Shown: positions 44,101 through 51,935, numbered from the stretch's first letter. The stretch: 64,000 bases of DNA from UBA10649 sp965227045 (GCA_965227045.1 OZ245718.1:1674001-1738000), one strand, 5' to 3'. The notes: generated from the sequence alone by a model not told the origin. Made by a program: numbers and translations.

Positions 44101-44723
44101 TCGCCCCAGAACTCCACCCGAAGCGGGTGCTCCTCGGTCGGCGGGAAGACGTCGAGGATCCCACCGCGCACCGCCAGTTGGCCGCGGCGCTCGACGAGAT
44201 CGGTGCGTTCGTAGCCCAGGTCGACCAGACGCGCAACAAGATCGTGCAGCGGTGCCTCGTCGCCGACCACGAGGCGCAGGGGCTCGACGTCGCCGATGCC
44301 CTTGACGACCGGCTGCAGGAAGGCACGCACTGACGTGACGACCACGTCGATCGGCTGCGACATCGGGTCGGCGAGGTCGGGGTGCGCCAGGCGCCGCATC
44401 ACCGCAACTCGTCGGCCCACCGTGTCGGACGACGGCGAGAGCCGCTCGTGGGGCAGGGTCTCCCATGACGGGAACACCACCACTCGCGCGTCGGGAAGCA
44501 GTCCTGGCAATGCGGCGGCGACATCCTCGGCCTCTCGCCCGGTGGCCGTGACCACGAACACAGGAGAGCCCGACGTCGTGTTCCGGACCACCTCGGCGAC
44601 GACGACGGGATGCATCGGTGCAGTTGCCTCGACGACGGCACCGGTCCCGGCCACGGCCAGTTCGCGGACCAGGTCGAACGCAGGCTCCCCGTCGAGGCAG
44701 TCGAGTAGGGCGGACAGGTTCAC
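41169..44723 (-). CDS. mfd: Transcription-repair coupling factor Mfd
   Basis: Removes stalled RNA polymerase and recruits UvrA to lesions. At 1184 residues it is full length. Order: UvrB-like N-terminal domains (VFVVTATGREAEDVAAAL, VFPSWETLPHERLSP), the polymerase-interacting domain (KIGDFVVHEQHGVGRYVDMV) and the RecG-like motor. The motor carries Walker A GDVGYGKTEIA and VVIDEEQRFGVEHKEHLK, then QLHQLRGRVGRGRERAYSYF. The C-terminal TRCF domain reads ERLRLEAYKRLADA. It overlaps cysQ and the SurA-like gene by four bases on either side. Confidence 0.98.
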   Translation of the reverse strand: MNLSALLDCLDGEPAFDLVRELAVAGTGAVVEATAPMHPVVVAEVVRNTTSGSPVFVVTATGREAEDVAAALPGLLPDARVVVFPSWETLPHERLSPSSDTVGRRVAVMRRLAHPDLADPMSQPIDVVVTSVRAFLQPVVKGIGDVEPLRLVVGDEAPLHDLVARLVDLGYERTDLVERRGQLAVRGGILDVFPPTEEHPLRVEFWGDTVEEVRTFAIGDQRSLELAERGLWAPAVRELLLTPKVRQRAAMLAQEHPTVAEMCDKLAQGISVEGMEALAPVLADGMTTPLELAAGTARVIIVEPERVRRRAHDIVRTAQEFLMASWHNATVGNATPIDLAAASYLELSDMREIAGRRGVAWWAVTPLLSDAELDDDLVPGERIRVPGTSIESYRGDSAAAMTDLRAWAAAGMRVVLLAEGHGSVQRLVEELADAGVPVVESVDLSVAPDPSLVTVTRGRLLHGFALPGCALTVITETDIVGQRTSTKDMRRLPSRRRRAIDPLTLKIGDFVVHEQHGVGRYVDMVQRAVAGAEREYLVLEYASSKRGQPPDRLFVPMDQLDLITRYVGGEAPTVHRLGGADWQKAKGRARKAVKQIAGELIRLYAARQASKGFAFSPDTPWQRELEDAFPYVETPDQVACIDEVKADMERLVPMDRLICGDVGYGKTEIAVRAAFKAVQDAKQVVVLVPTTLLVQQHLSTFAERYASFPVRVAALSRFNTDKEAKEVLAGVADGTVDVVIGTHRLLTSGVRFKDLGLVVIDEEQRFGVEHKEHLKALRTNVDVLAMSATPIPRTLEMAVTGIREMSVIQTPPEERHPVLTFVGPYDDKQISAAINRELMREGQVFFVHNRVESIDRVARRIGDLVPDARIAVAHGQMNESALEQVIVDFWDRQIDVLVCTTIVESGIDIANANTLIVDRADTFGLSQLHQLRGRVGRGRERAYSYFMYAPDKPLTELAHDRLATIAQHTDLGSGMHIAMKDLEIRGAGNLLGGEQSGHIADVGFDLYVRLVGEALAEHRNEPAAGPMDVKVELPIDAHIPAEYVPHERLRLEAYKRLADAVTDAAVDEVAAELMDRYGPLPTPVESLLSVARFRVLARTAGLQEVVLKGSTIHMHPVELPESGQMRLVRLYPRTLVKPAIRTIVVPRPATASFGGVPLRDIELLSWATDLVKAVLLPASPQEKS

Positions 44724-45529
44724 AGGCCTGCGGCCTCCCGCAGCGCTTCGCGGAGTTCGTCAGCGAGGGCCGGATGGCTCACGATCAGGTCCGTCACGTA
44801 GGGCGGCATGTAGTTGAACGTGACAGGCGACCCGTCGACATGCGAGGGCACCAGTCCGTAGTGCGCCGCCACCCCGTAGGGAGCCGCGACGTCCCATTCA
44901 AAGAACCCGGTGTCGTGGACGTACGCCTCGGCTCGCCCGGAGATGAGTTCGTTGACCTTCGCGCCGACGGACCCGACATCGATGATCTCCACGCCCAGGT
45001 CGGTCACTCCCTTGGCGGCTAGTCGTTCGCTGAGGATCTCGACCGCGCGCGGCAGGGTCGCCGGCGGCCTGCTGCGCGAGGCGACGATGCGGATCGGCCG
45101 GTCGGTGGGCAGTGGTGTCGGGCCGTCGGTGACGTCGAGCACCGTGCGACTCAGTCCCTGCGCGGGCAGGTCGACGGTGGCGGCAGACAGCGTGGCAGTC
45201 GCCGGCTCCCACAGGGCGATGTGCACCGCGAAGTCCGCACGGCCCTGGCCGTACTCCCACGTCCCGTCGAGCGGGTCGACGATCCACACGCGCGATGCGG
45301 ACAGGCGAAGGTCGTTGTCCTTGCCCTCCTCGCTGAGGATCGCGTCGCCAGGTCGCGCGGCCGTGAGCTCGGCCATGATCAGTTCGTGCGCGAGACGGTC
45401 GCCCTGCTTGCGCAGCGCGTTCGCGTCGTCGGCGTCGTCGATGACGAAGCCCTCGCGGAGCTCGAGCAGCAGTTGGCCGGCCAGGCGCGCGACGTCGCGC
45501 GAGAGTTCAGCATCAGATCTCGTGGGCAT
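44720..45529 (-). CDS. cysQ: CysQ-type 3'(2'),5'-bisphosphate nucleotidase (inositol monophosphatase family)
   Basis: A 269-residue magnesium phosphatase, probably recycling the PAP formed in sulfate assimilation. The metal motifs are ILSEEGKDN and the signature VWIVDPLDGTWEYGQGRADFA, plus a late FFEWDVAAPYGVAAHYG. Other members of the family act on inositol or fructose phosphates, so the substrate is inferred. It starts at ATG 45529, 16 bases after pth, and overlaps mfd. Confidence 0.88.
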   Translation of the reverse strand: MPTRSDAELSRDVARLAGQLLLELREGFVIDDADDANALRKQGDRLAHELIMAELTAARPGDAILSEEGKDNDLRLSASRVWIVDPLDGTWEYGQGRADFAVHIALWEPATATLSAATVDLPAQGLSRTVLDVTDGPTPLPTDRPIRIVASRSRPPATLPRAVEILSERLAAKGVTDLGVEIIDVGSVGAKVNELISGRAEAYVHDTGFFEWDVAAPYGVAAHYGLVPSHVDGSPVTFNYMPPYVTDLIVSHPALADELREALREAAGL

Positions 45530-45545
45530 GCGTGCCTTCCTGAAC

Positions 45546-46136
45546 TCAGGCGGGATCGCCGTTGTACAAATTCTGGGTGGTCTCGAGGCCGCTGCTGATC
45601 AGCGACGTGGCGGCGTCCGCTGCGCGCTGAATCACCTCGGGCAGTTCCTTGCGCTCGGTTGCGCCGAAGCCCTTCAGGACATACTCCGCGGGATCCTGCC
45701 TGCCCGTCGGACGGCCGATGCCCACGCGCACACGGAAGAAGTCGCCGGTGCCGATCGACTTGCGGATGCTCTTGAGCCCGTTGTGCCCGTTGTCCCCACC
45801 GCCGAGCTTCGCGCGGATCGCACCGAAGGCGATATCGAGCTCATCGTGGACGACCACCATGCGCTCGGGTCCGACCCCGTAGAAGTCCATGATGGCTTTC
45901 ACCGGTCCGCCCGAATCGTTCATGAACGACAGCGGCTTCACAAGAACGACGTGCGGCCCGGGAACGGCGAACCGTCCCTCGCCGGCCTCCGCGTGACCGC
46001 GCTTGTGCCGCGCGAGCTTGATCCGGTGCTCCCCCGCGAGGACGTCGACCGCGAGGAAGCCCGCATTGTGGCGAGTGGATGCGTACTCCGGACCAGGGTT
46101 GCCAAGTCCGACGACGAGCCAGGGACCAGCCGAAAT
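45546..46136 (-). CDS. pth: Peptidyl-tRNA hydrolase, apparently starting at ATT
   Basis: Releases tRNA from peptidyl-tRNAs that drop off the ribosome. The 196-residue protein reads PWLVVGLGNPGPEYASTRHNAGF with catalytic His23, then KPLSFMNDSGGPV, VVHDELDIAFGAIRAKLGGGDNGHNGLKS and FFRVRVGIGRP. No ATG, GTG or TTG occurs in frame between the family's usual N-terminus and ATG 46214, deep inside rplY. ATT 46136 would give fMet-SAGPWLVVG, the usual length, and has GGAG seven bases upstream. A rare AUU start is therefore the best reading; a sequencing error is the alternative. It starts four bases beyond the rplY stop. Confidence 0.9.
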   Translation of the reverse strand: MSAGPWLVVGLGNPGPEYASTRHNAGFLAVDVLAGEHRIKLARHKRGHAEAGEGRFAVPGPHVVLVKPLSFMNDSGGPVKAIMDFYGVGPERMVVVHDELDIAFGAIRAKLGGGDNGHNGLKSIRKSIGTGDFFRVRVGIGRPTGRQDPAEYVLKGFGATERKELPEVIQRAADAATSLISSGLETTQNLYNGDPA

Positions 46137-46140
46137 TCGA

Positions 46141-46701
46141 CTACTCCGAAGCCGGGGTGTCCATGAGGTCCGGCGCGGATGCGACGGCCTCGGCAGCCTC
46201 TGCGGCGGCCTCATGCGCGTTGGCCTCGGTGTACTCCTCGGCCTTGTGCTCGGCGTCCGACACGGCGTGCTTGGCAGCCTCGGTCGGGTCCTCACCGAGT
46301 GCGACTGCGGCCTCGAGTGCCTGCACTGCCGATGCGGCGTCCATGCCGGCTTCCTCGGCAGCATCGGTGGCGGCCTTGATGGCGTCGGCCATCTCGCCGC
46401 GCTCGACGGCCTCTTCCTTGGTGATGATCACGAGGTCGATGTGCTCGAGGCTGCGCTTGACCGGGTCGCGCTGGATGTCACGCGGCTTGACGAGGACGGT
46501 GCTGCCGTCGAACGACACGGACAGGACGACGCGTGGCTTGCGGAGCGCGAGCGTGAGGTCGTGCTCGGGGAGCGCAACGTGGACGAGTTCGGTGCCCGAG
46601 CCGTAGATCACAGCGGGAATGTGGCCCTCGCGGCGGATCCGGCGGGCAGCGCCCTTGCCGAAATCGGAACGGGACACTGCGGTCATTGCTACGGTCGTCA
46701 C
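46141..46701 (-). CDS. rplY: Ribosomal protein bL25 (Ctc-type, long form)
   Basis: A 186-residue 5S rRNA-binding protein. The L25 domain (about 8-95) has SRSDFGKGAARRIRREGHIPAVIYG and VKPRDIQRDPVKRSLEHIDL. The C-terminal Ctc extension (TKEEAVERGEMADAIKAATD) becomes an Ala/Glu-rich tail. GTG 46701 is chosen because GAGGAG stands eight bases upstream; ATG 46686 is the first ATG. A structured leader precedes it. Confidence 0.93.
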   Translation of the reverse strand: MTTVAMTAVSRSDFGKGAARRIRREGHIPAVIYGSGTELVHVALPEHDLTLALRKPRVVLSVSFDGSTVLVKPRDIQRDPVKRSLEHIDLVIITKEEAVERGEMADAIKAATDAAEEAGMDAASAVQALEAAVALGEDPTEAAKHAVSDAEHKAEEYTEANAHEAAAEAAEAVASAPDLMDTPASE

Positions 46702-46726
46702 TTCTCGAACTCCTCGTTGTCGGTCA

Positions 46727-46805
46727 CCTCGGCAACGCTGGTGTGCGCCGACCACGTCGATCACGGTGCTGGAAGCACACCCTCGCCGAGGAGTGTCGTG
46801 AGTCT
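46727..46805 (-). promoter_or_regulatory. Candidate promoter and structured leader of rplY
   Basis: On the minus strand -10 TAGACT (46805-46800) is followed by a two-part stem: CCTCGGC (46727-46733) pairs with GCCGAGG (46785-46791), and GGTGTGC (46740-46746) with GCACACC (46775-46781). The stem would begin at the 5' end of the transcript. The -35 is unclear. Ribosomal protein leaders often bind their own product, which is an inference here. Confidence 0.5.
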
Positions 46806-46843
46806 ACCCCGTCTCGGGCGGTGCCCCGTCACGCACCCTCGCG

Positions 46844-47293
46844 CTACACGACCTGGACGGCGAGCGCCCCGAGGAAGCAACCAAAGGCCACGATCGCGGC
46901 CGAGGAGCGGAACACGTCGATCCGCTGCCACCGCCTCACGGTTTCCTTCCAGTCGGCGGGCGGATTGTCGATATCCCAGTCGATCACCTGAATGTTGATA
47001 GGGACGGTGCCGAGAAACGAGAACAGCACGAATGCGACGAGCGCGACCACTCCAGCAATTCTCAGCCCGAAGCCCGCACCTGTGCCGCCGACGATGAGTA
47101 CGGCGATCGCGACAAGCACGGTCGGAACCATGATCGCCGGCACGACCACGCGCATTCTGCGCACGAGCGCCAGCCGAGCCTGAAGATGTGGCCGGTCCTC
47201 CATTGAGCTGAGCGCTGGATGCACTCCATACCTGACGATGAACTCCTCGCCCGCGAGGATGCCCGCGAGGAAGAGGCCGATCGCCTGCAGCAC
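46844..47293 (-). CDS. DUF1772-like small membrane protein
   Basis: A 149-residue protein with four TM helices: VLQAIGLFLAGILAGEEFI, a middle pair (MVPTVLVAIAVLIVGG; IAGVVALVAFVLFSFLG) and a final SSAAIVAFGCFLGALAV. The polar loop VPINIQVIDWDIDNPPADWKETVRRWQRIDVFRS is typical of the DUF1772 (anthrone oxygenase-like) family. Its biological role in bacteria is unclear. GTG 47293 overlaps the prs TAG by one base, so it is likely translated from the prs mRNA. Confidence 0.78.
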   Translation of the reverse strand: MLQAIGLFLAGILAGEEFIVRYGVHPALSSMEDRPHLQARLALVRRMRVVVPAIMVPTVLVAIAVLIVGGTGAGFGLRIAGVVALVAFVLFSFLGTVPINIQVIDWDIDNPPADWKETVRRWQRIDVFRSSAAIVAFGCFLGALAVQVV

Positions 47294-48294
47294 TAGTGCG
47301 ACGAGGCTTCGGACTCGTTGGGGCCGTCCTCGAACATGCTCGTCACGGAACCGTCCGTGAAGACTTCGTGGATGGCGCCCGCGAGGATCGGGGCGATCGA
47401 CAGGATCGTCAGCTTGTCGAACTGCCGCTCGACCGGGATCGGAAGCGTGTTGGTGACGATGACCTCGGAGATGTCCGAGGCGGCCAGTCGCTCCTTGGCC
47501 GGATCGCTGAGGATCGCATGCGTCGCCGCCACGATCACCTCCGCGGCGCCGTTCTCGAACAGCGTCTCGGCAGCCTTCACGATCGTCCCGCCGGTGTCGA
47601 TCATGTCGTCGACCAGCACGCAAACCCTCCCGCGCACATCACCGACGACCTCGAGCACCCGCACCTGGTTCGGCACGTCGGGATCGCGCCTCTTGTGAAT
47701 GATCGCCAGCGGGGCGCCCAGCACGTCCGTCCATCGCTCGGCGACGCGCACGCGGCCAGCATCCGGTGAGACGACGGTGATGCGATCGCGGGGAACCCGC
47801 GACGAGACGTGCTTGGCGAGCAGCGGCATCGCGAAGAGGTGGTCGACGGGCCCGTCGAAGAAGCCCTGGATCTGCGAGGTGTGCAGGTCGACAGTCATGA
47901 GGCGGTCAGCACCCGCGGTCTTGAACAGGTCTGCGATGAGACGCGCAGAGATGGGCTCGCGACCGCGGTGCTTCTTGTCCTGACGCGCGTATCCGTAGAA
48001 CGGCATGATCACGGTGATGCGCTTCGCTGATGCGCGCTTCAGCGCGTCAACCATGATCAGCTGCTCCATGATCCACGTGTTGATCGGCGTCGTATGGCTC
48101 TGCAGAACGAACGCATCGGTGCCGCGGACCGACTCCTTGAAGCGGATGAAGATCTCCCCGTTGGCGAAGTCGTACGCCGTGAGCGGGGAGAGAGTGATGC
48201 CGAGCTCGGACGCCACCTCCTCCGCGAGTGCCGGGTAGGAGCGACCCGCAAGCAGGATCATCTTCTTCTGGGTCGGGACTGTCAGCTGGGTCAC
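47293..48294 (-). CDS. prs: Ribose-phosphate pyrophosphokinase
   Basis: Makes PRPP from ribose 5-phosphate and ATP, feeding nucleotide, NAD, His and Trp synthesis. The 333-residue protein has the class I signature DRLMTVDLHTSQIQGFFDGP, the flexible loop VIHKRRD-like region IIHKRRDPDVPNQ, and the PRPP loop VLVDDMIDTGGTIVKAAE. GTG 48294 has AGGAG five bases ahead and is preferred to the TTG at 48297. It follows glmU by eight bases; the glmU-prs pairing is common in Gram-positive bacteria. Confidence 0.97.
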   Translation of the reverse strand: MTQLTVPTQKKMILLAGRSYPALAEEVASELGITLSPLTAYDFANGEIFIRFKESVRGTDAFVLQSHTTPINTWIMEQLIMVDALKRASAKRITVIMPFYGYARQDKKHRGREPISARLIADLFKTAGADRLMTVDLHTSQIQGFFDGPVDHLFAMPLLAKHVSSRVPRDRITVVSPDAGRVRVAERWTDVLGAPLAIIHKRRDPDVPNQVRVLEVVGDVRGRVCVLVDDMIDTGGTIVKAAETLFENGAAEVIVAATHAILSDPAKERLAASDISEVIVTNTLPIPVERQFDKLTILSIAPILAGAIHEVFTDGSVTSMFEDGPNESEASSH

Positions 48295-48302
48295 CAATGC
48301 TC

Positions 48303-49793
48303 CTATGCGTGCGGGTTGATGTTGTCGTCTGCCGTGTCGGTCAGTTCAGATGAGTCGTCCTGTGCTCGCGTCGCGGCCGCTGCTGCTGCCGACCCCGGAC
48401 GCTTGCGGCCGACCCAGCCCTCGACGTTGCGCTGGCGCGCGCGGCCGACGGCCATCGCGCCGGGCGGGACGTCGTCGGTGATCACCGAGCCCGCTGCGGT
48501 GTAGGCGCCGTCGCCGATGGTCACCGGTGCGATCAGCATGCTGTCGCTGCCGATCCGGACGTGCTCGCCCACCACCGTGCGGTGCTTGGCAACTCCGTCG
48601 TAGTTGACGAAGACCGTCGCGGCGCCAATGTTGGTGCCCTGTCCTACGTCGGCGTCACCGACGTAGGACAGGTGCGGGACCTTCGCGCCATCGGCTATCG
48701 AGGAGTTCTTGATCTCGACGAAGGCGCCTGCCTTGGTCGAGCGGCCCAGGACCGTGCCAGGGCGCAGGTAGGTGAACGGGCCGACTCGGCTGCCCGGGCC
48801 GATGACGGCGAGCTCGGCCCAGGTGTGAATGACCTCGGCGCCCTCCCCCACCTCGCATGAGGTGAGCGTCGTTCCGGGTCCGATGATCGCGCCGGTGTCG
48901 ACCGAGGTCGGACCGCGCAAGGTCACCTGCGGTCGGATCGTCACATCGGAGGCGAGCTCCACGTCGACGTCGAGCCAGACGCTCATCGGGTCAAGCATCG
49001 CGACCCCGCTGCGCATCCAGCCGTCATTGATCCGGTCGCGCATCAGGCCCGCGGCCTCGGCGAGCTGCACGCGGTCGTTCACGCCGAGGATCTCGGAGGG
49101 GTCCTGGCACAGCGAGGCGGAGACCACGACATTGTCGCCGCGCAGGATCCCCACCACATCGGTGAGGTACTCCTCGCCCTGCGCGTTGTCGGTGTTCAAG
49201 CCGGCGAGGGCGGTCACGAGGCGGCCCGCGTCGAATGCGTACATCCCGGAGTTGATCTCGTCGATCGCCAACTGCTCGCTGGTCGCGTCCTTGTGCTCGA
49301 CGATGGCCGACACGTAACCGTCGACGTCGCGCACGATGCGTCCGTAGCCTGCAGGGTCGGCGAGCCTGGCCGTGAGCACCGTCGCTGCCGCGCTCGTACC
49401 AGCGTGCTCGACGAGCAGAGTTGTCAGCGTGGCGCCGGTGAGCAGCGGGGTGTCGGCGGTCAGCACGACAACCGGTCCGTCAACGAGCGAGATGCCGCGC
49501 CCGACGACGTCGTCGAGTGCGATGCGCACCGCGTGCCCCGTACCGCCCTGATGCTCCTGGACCACTGTCAGCGCCCACGGCGCGATCTCCGCGACGTGCG
49601 CGGCGACCTGCTCACGGCCGTGTCCGACGACGATCACCAGATGCTGCGGCTCGATGGAGCTCGCCGCTTCGATGACGTGTCCAAGAAGTGACCGGCCGGC
49701 CACGGTATGGAGAACCTTCGGGGTGGCGGACTTCATCCGCTTGCCCTCACCGGCCGCAAGGATCACGACGACGGACGGACGAACGCTGGTCAC
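48303..49793 (-). CDS. glmU: Bifunctional GlmU: glucosamine-1-P acetyltransferase / GlcNAc-1-P uridyltransferase
   Basis: Makes UDP-GlcNAc for the cell wall. The 496-residue protein begins with the nucleotidyltransferase loop VILAAGEGKRMKSATPKVLH. The left-handed beta-helix acetyltransferase domain starts near residue 255 (ASDVTIRPQVTLRGPTSVD, GAFVEIKNSSIADGAKVPHLSYVGDADVG). A charged tail of about 35 residues ends it. The start is GTG 49793. The 200 bases upstream hold a large imperfect palindrome and then tRNA-Gln. Confidence 0.97.
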   Translation of the reverse strand: MTSVRPSVVVILAAGEGKRMKSATPKVLHTVAGRSLLGHVIEAASSIEPQHLVIVVGHGREQVAAHVAEIAPWALTVVQEHQGGTGHAVRIALDDVVGRGISLVDGPVVVLTADTPLLTGATLTTLLVEHAGTSAAATVLTARLADPAGYGRIVRDVDGYVSAIVEHKDATSEQLAIDEINSGMYAFDAGRLVTALAGLNTDNAQGEEYLTDVVGILRGDNVVVSASLCQDPSEILGVNDRVQLAEAAGLMRDRINDGWMRSGVAMLDPMSVWLDVDVELASDVTIRPQVTLRGPTSVDTGAIIGPGTTLTSCEVGEGAEVIHTWAELAVIGPGSRVGPFTYLRPGTVLGRSTKAGAFVEIKNSSIADGAKVPHLSYVGDADVGQGTNIGAATVFVNYDGVAKHRTVVGEHVRIGSDSMLIAPVTIGDGAYTAAGSVITDDVPPGAMAVGRARQRNVEGWVGRKRPGSAAAAAATRAQDDSSELTDTADDNINPHA

Positions 49794-49888
49794 ATCTGGT
49801 CCTCAGCGGGTCGGGCGTGGGAAGTCGTGCTCACCATATAGGCAGCCCTTCGGGCCAGGCACCCGCCTCCCGACCATCCCCTCCCGGT

Positions 49889-49981
49889 CCGAATTGAACG
49901 CACCTTCCGGGTCAAATCCCGAGAATCCGCCCCGGAACGGCGCGCAAAGCCCGATTTGGCCCGGGAGGCGGTTCAATTCGG
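49889..49981. other. Large imperfect palindrome upstream of glmU
   Basis: CCGAATTGAAC (49889-49899) pairs with GTTCAATTCGG (49971-49981). Inside, GGGTCAAATC (49909-49918) pairs with GATTTGGCCC (49953-49962) with one wobble. The structure spans about 93 bases between tRNA-Gln and glmU. It could end the tRNA transcript, act as a glmU leader, or be a repeat element of this genome. Confidence 0.7.
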
Positions 49982-49994
49982 GGTTTGCGTGGGG

Positions 49995-50065
49995 CTCCCG
50001 GGGAAGGGGTCGAACCTTCGTTGACGGATTCAAAGTCCGCTGTCCTGCCACTAGACGACCCGGGA
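49995..50065 (-). tRNA. tRNA-Gln (UUG)
   Basis: The minus strand folds as a tRNA: acceptor TCCCGGG paired with CCCGGGA and discriminator G, anticodon loop CTTTGAA on a GCGGA/TCCGT stem (UUG at 34-36), and T arm GAAGG TTCGACC CCTTC. CCA is not encoded. The discriminator G and the anticodon agree with glutamine. Confidence 0.93.
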
Positions 50066-50127
50066 CCGCGCAGCAGGAGAACAGTAGTTGGCCCTCGTGA
50101 ACACCTCGCGAACACTCTCGGCGAGGC

Positions 50128-50169
50128 TTGACGCGCTTTCCTACGGTACCGTAACCTACGGAAGCGTAA
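50128..50169 (+). promoter_or_regulatory. Desaturase promoter with tandem operator
   Basis: -35 TTGACG (50128-50133) and -10 TAACCT (50152-50157) are 18 bases apart. Two contiguous 15-base units, CCTACGGTACCGTAA (50140-50154) and CCTACGGAAGCGTAA (50155-50169), cover the spacer, the -10 and the likely start site. Each holds a TACG...CGTA palindrome. The neighbouring TetR protein is the obvious ligand. Confidence 0.7.
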
Positions 50170-50205
50170 GTAACGTCGAAGTCGTCAGCGCCGCGAAGGA
50201 GTCCC

Positions 50206-51183
50206 ATGACCGCAAGCCCCGAGGTCCAGTCCGTGGATCGTCCCGACGAGGTCCAGCTGAACGGCCTGGGGATGCGGATCACCATCGCCTACTTCGTGGC
50301 GATCCCCCTGATCGCGGTCGCGCTCGCGATCCCGGTCGCCTGGGGCGGGTGGCTGTCGTGGCTGGACATCGCTCTGGTCTTCATCATGTGGACGATCAGC
50401 GGCCTGGGCATCACCGTGGGCTACCACCGCTACTTCACCCACGGGTCGTTCAAGGCGAACCGCGCGGTCAAGATCGCGCTCGGCATCATGGGATCCCTCG
50501 CCCTGGAGGGCTCGCTTGACCAGTGGGTGGCCGACCACCGCAAGCACCACAAGTACTCCGACGAGGTCGGCGACCCGCACTCCCCGTGGCGGTTCGGCAC
50601 GTCTCGTCGCCAGGTCGCTCGCGGCCTGTGGTTCGCGCACGTGGGCTGGTTCTTCGACAAGGACAACACCTCGATCGAGAAGTTCGCGCCCGACATCGCG
50701 GCCGACAAGGACCTGCGCAGGATGTCGCGCTACTTCCCCGTGATCGTCCTGACGACGCTGTTCCTTCCCGCGCTCATCGGCGGCCTGGTCACCTGGTCGT
50801 GGATGGGCGCTCTCACTGCGTTCTTCTGGGCGGGCCTGGTCCGCATCGCCCTCCTGCACCACGTCACCTGGTCGATCAACTCGATCTGCCATGTGTTCGG
50901 CAAGCGCCCCTTCGAGTCCCGCGACATGTCCAGCAACGTGGCCTGGCTCGCGATCCCGTCCATGGGTGAGTCCTGGCACAACCTGCACCACGTCGACCAG
51001 ACCTCGGCCCGACACGGAGTGCTCCGGGGCCAGTTCGACCTCAGCGCCGAGATCATCCGCGGCCTGGAGAAGGTCAAGCTCGCTCGCGACGTGCGCTGGC
51101 CCAAGCCCGAGCGCGTCGCCGCCCGGCTCAAGGACCCGGCTATGCGCCGGCGCGTGCGGGGTCTGCAGAAGGATCCCGCATGA
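50206..51183 (+). CDS. Membrane fatty acid (acyl-CoA type) delta-9 desaturase
   Basis: A 325-residue di-iron desaturase that puts a double bond in fatty acyl chains and so tunes membrane fluidity. The three His boxes are HRYFTH, HRKHHKY and HNLHH. Hydrophobic pairs surround them (YFVAIPLIAVALAIPVAW, TLFLPALIGGLV). AAGGAG stands before the ATG. Its stop overlaps the TetR gene by four bases (ATGA), which together with the tandem operator suggests feedback control by lipid or acyl-CoA. Confidence 0.95.
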   Translation: MTASPEVQSVDRPDEVQLNGLGMRITIAYFVAIPLIAVALAIPVAWGGWLSWLDIALVFIMWTISGLGITVGYHRYFTHGSFKANRAVKIALGIMGSLALEGSLDQWVADHRKHHKYSDEVGDPHSPWRFGTSRRQVARGLWFAHVGWFFDKDNTSIEKFAPDIAADKDLRRMSRYFPVIVLTTLFLPALIGGLVTWSWMGALTAFFWAGLVRIALLHHVTWSINSICHVFGKRPFESRDMSSNVAWLAIPSMGESWHNLHHVDQTSARHGVLRGQFDLSAEIIRGLEKVKLARDVRWPKPERVAARLKDPAMRRRVRGLQKDPA

Positions 51184-51935
51184 CACCCGAGCCGGCGGAG
51201 GTCGACGACGCGGACTCGCTGCCGAGCAACGTGACGCCGATCGCGGCACCGCGGCGGGACGCGCGTCGTCCGGAGAACCGCGAGCGCGTGCGCATGAGCG
51301 GGCAGGAGCGACGCGAGCAACTGCTCGACGTGGGCCGACGCCTCTTCGCCGAGAAGGGCTTCGAGGCGGTCAGCGTCGAGGAGATCGCCGCGAAGGCCAA
51401 CGTCTCCAAGCCCGTCGTCTACGAGCATTTCGGCGGCAAGGAGGGTCTCTACGCCGTTGTGGTCGATCGCGAGATGGCCTATCTCCTCGACTCCATGATC
51501 AAGGCTCTCGGCGCCCACGAGGGCGAGGATCAGGTCTCGGCCCGCGTCCTCCTCGAGCGCGCCGGTCTGGCCCTCTTCGACTACATCGAGCAGTACCCCG
51601 ACGGCTTCCGGATCCTCGTGCGCGACACCCCCGCGGCGCGCAATCCCGACGCCGGCGGCGTCGGCTTCACCGGCACGTTCGCAACCGTCATCGTCGACGT
51701 TGCCGCGAAGGTCACCGACCTGCTCGAGGACCAGTTCCGGGCGCACAAACTCAACCCGAAATGGGCACCGCTGTACGCGCAGATGCTCGTCGGCATGGTC
51801 GCGCAGACCGGTCAGTGGTGGCTCGACGTGCGCAAGCCGAAGAAGGACGAGGTCGTCTCGCACCTGGTCAACCTGGCCTGGAACGGCCTGCAGAACATGG
51901 AGGCCAAGCCCAAGCTGATCGTCAAGGACAGCTAG
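51180..51935 (+). CDS. TetR family regulator, coupled to the desaturase
   Basis: A 251-residue regulator. The helix-turn-helix region reads RREQLLDVGRRLFAEKGFEAVSVEEIAAKANVSKPVVYEHFGGKEGLYAVVVDREM, shown here as the family hallmark in several parts. The C-terminal ligand domain is helical (FDYIEQYPDGFRILVRDTP, LVGMVAQTGQWWLDVRKPKK). The first 38 residues are polar and may be disordered; ATG 51294 is a possible shorter start, but the ATGA overlap favours 51180. It probably binds the tandem sites at 50140-50169. Confidence 0.93.
   Translation: MTPEPAEVDDADSLPSNVTPIAAPRRDARRPENRERVRMSGQERREQLLDVGRRLFAEKGFEAVSVEEIAAKANVSKPVVYEHFGGKEGLYAVVVDREMAYLLDSMIKALGAHEGEDQVSARVLLERAGLALFDYIEQYPDGFRILVRDTPAARNPDAGGVGFTGTFATVIVDVAAKVTDLLEDQFRAHKLNPKWAPLYAQMLVGMVAQTGQWWLDVRKPKKDEVVSHLVNLAWNGLQNMEAKPKLIVKDS

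Noticed and set aside
46137..46214. ATG 46214 as the pth start
   Set aside because: It would add 26 residues of Arg/Pro-rich sequence encoded inside rplY and lacks a ribosome site; the family N-terminus begins at 46136.
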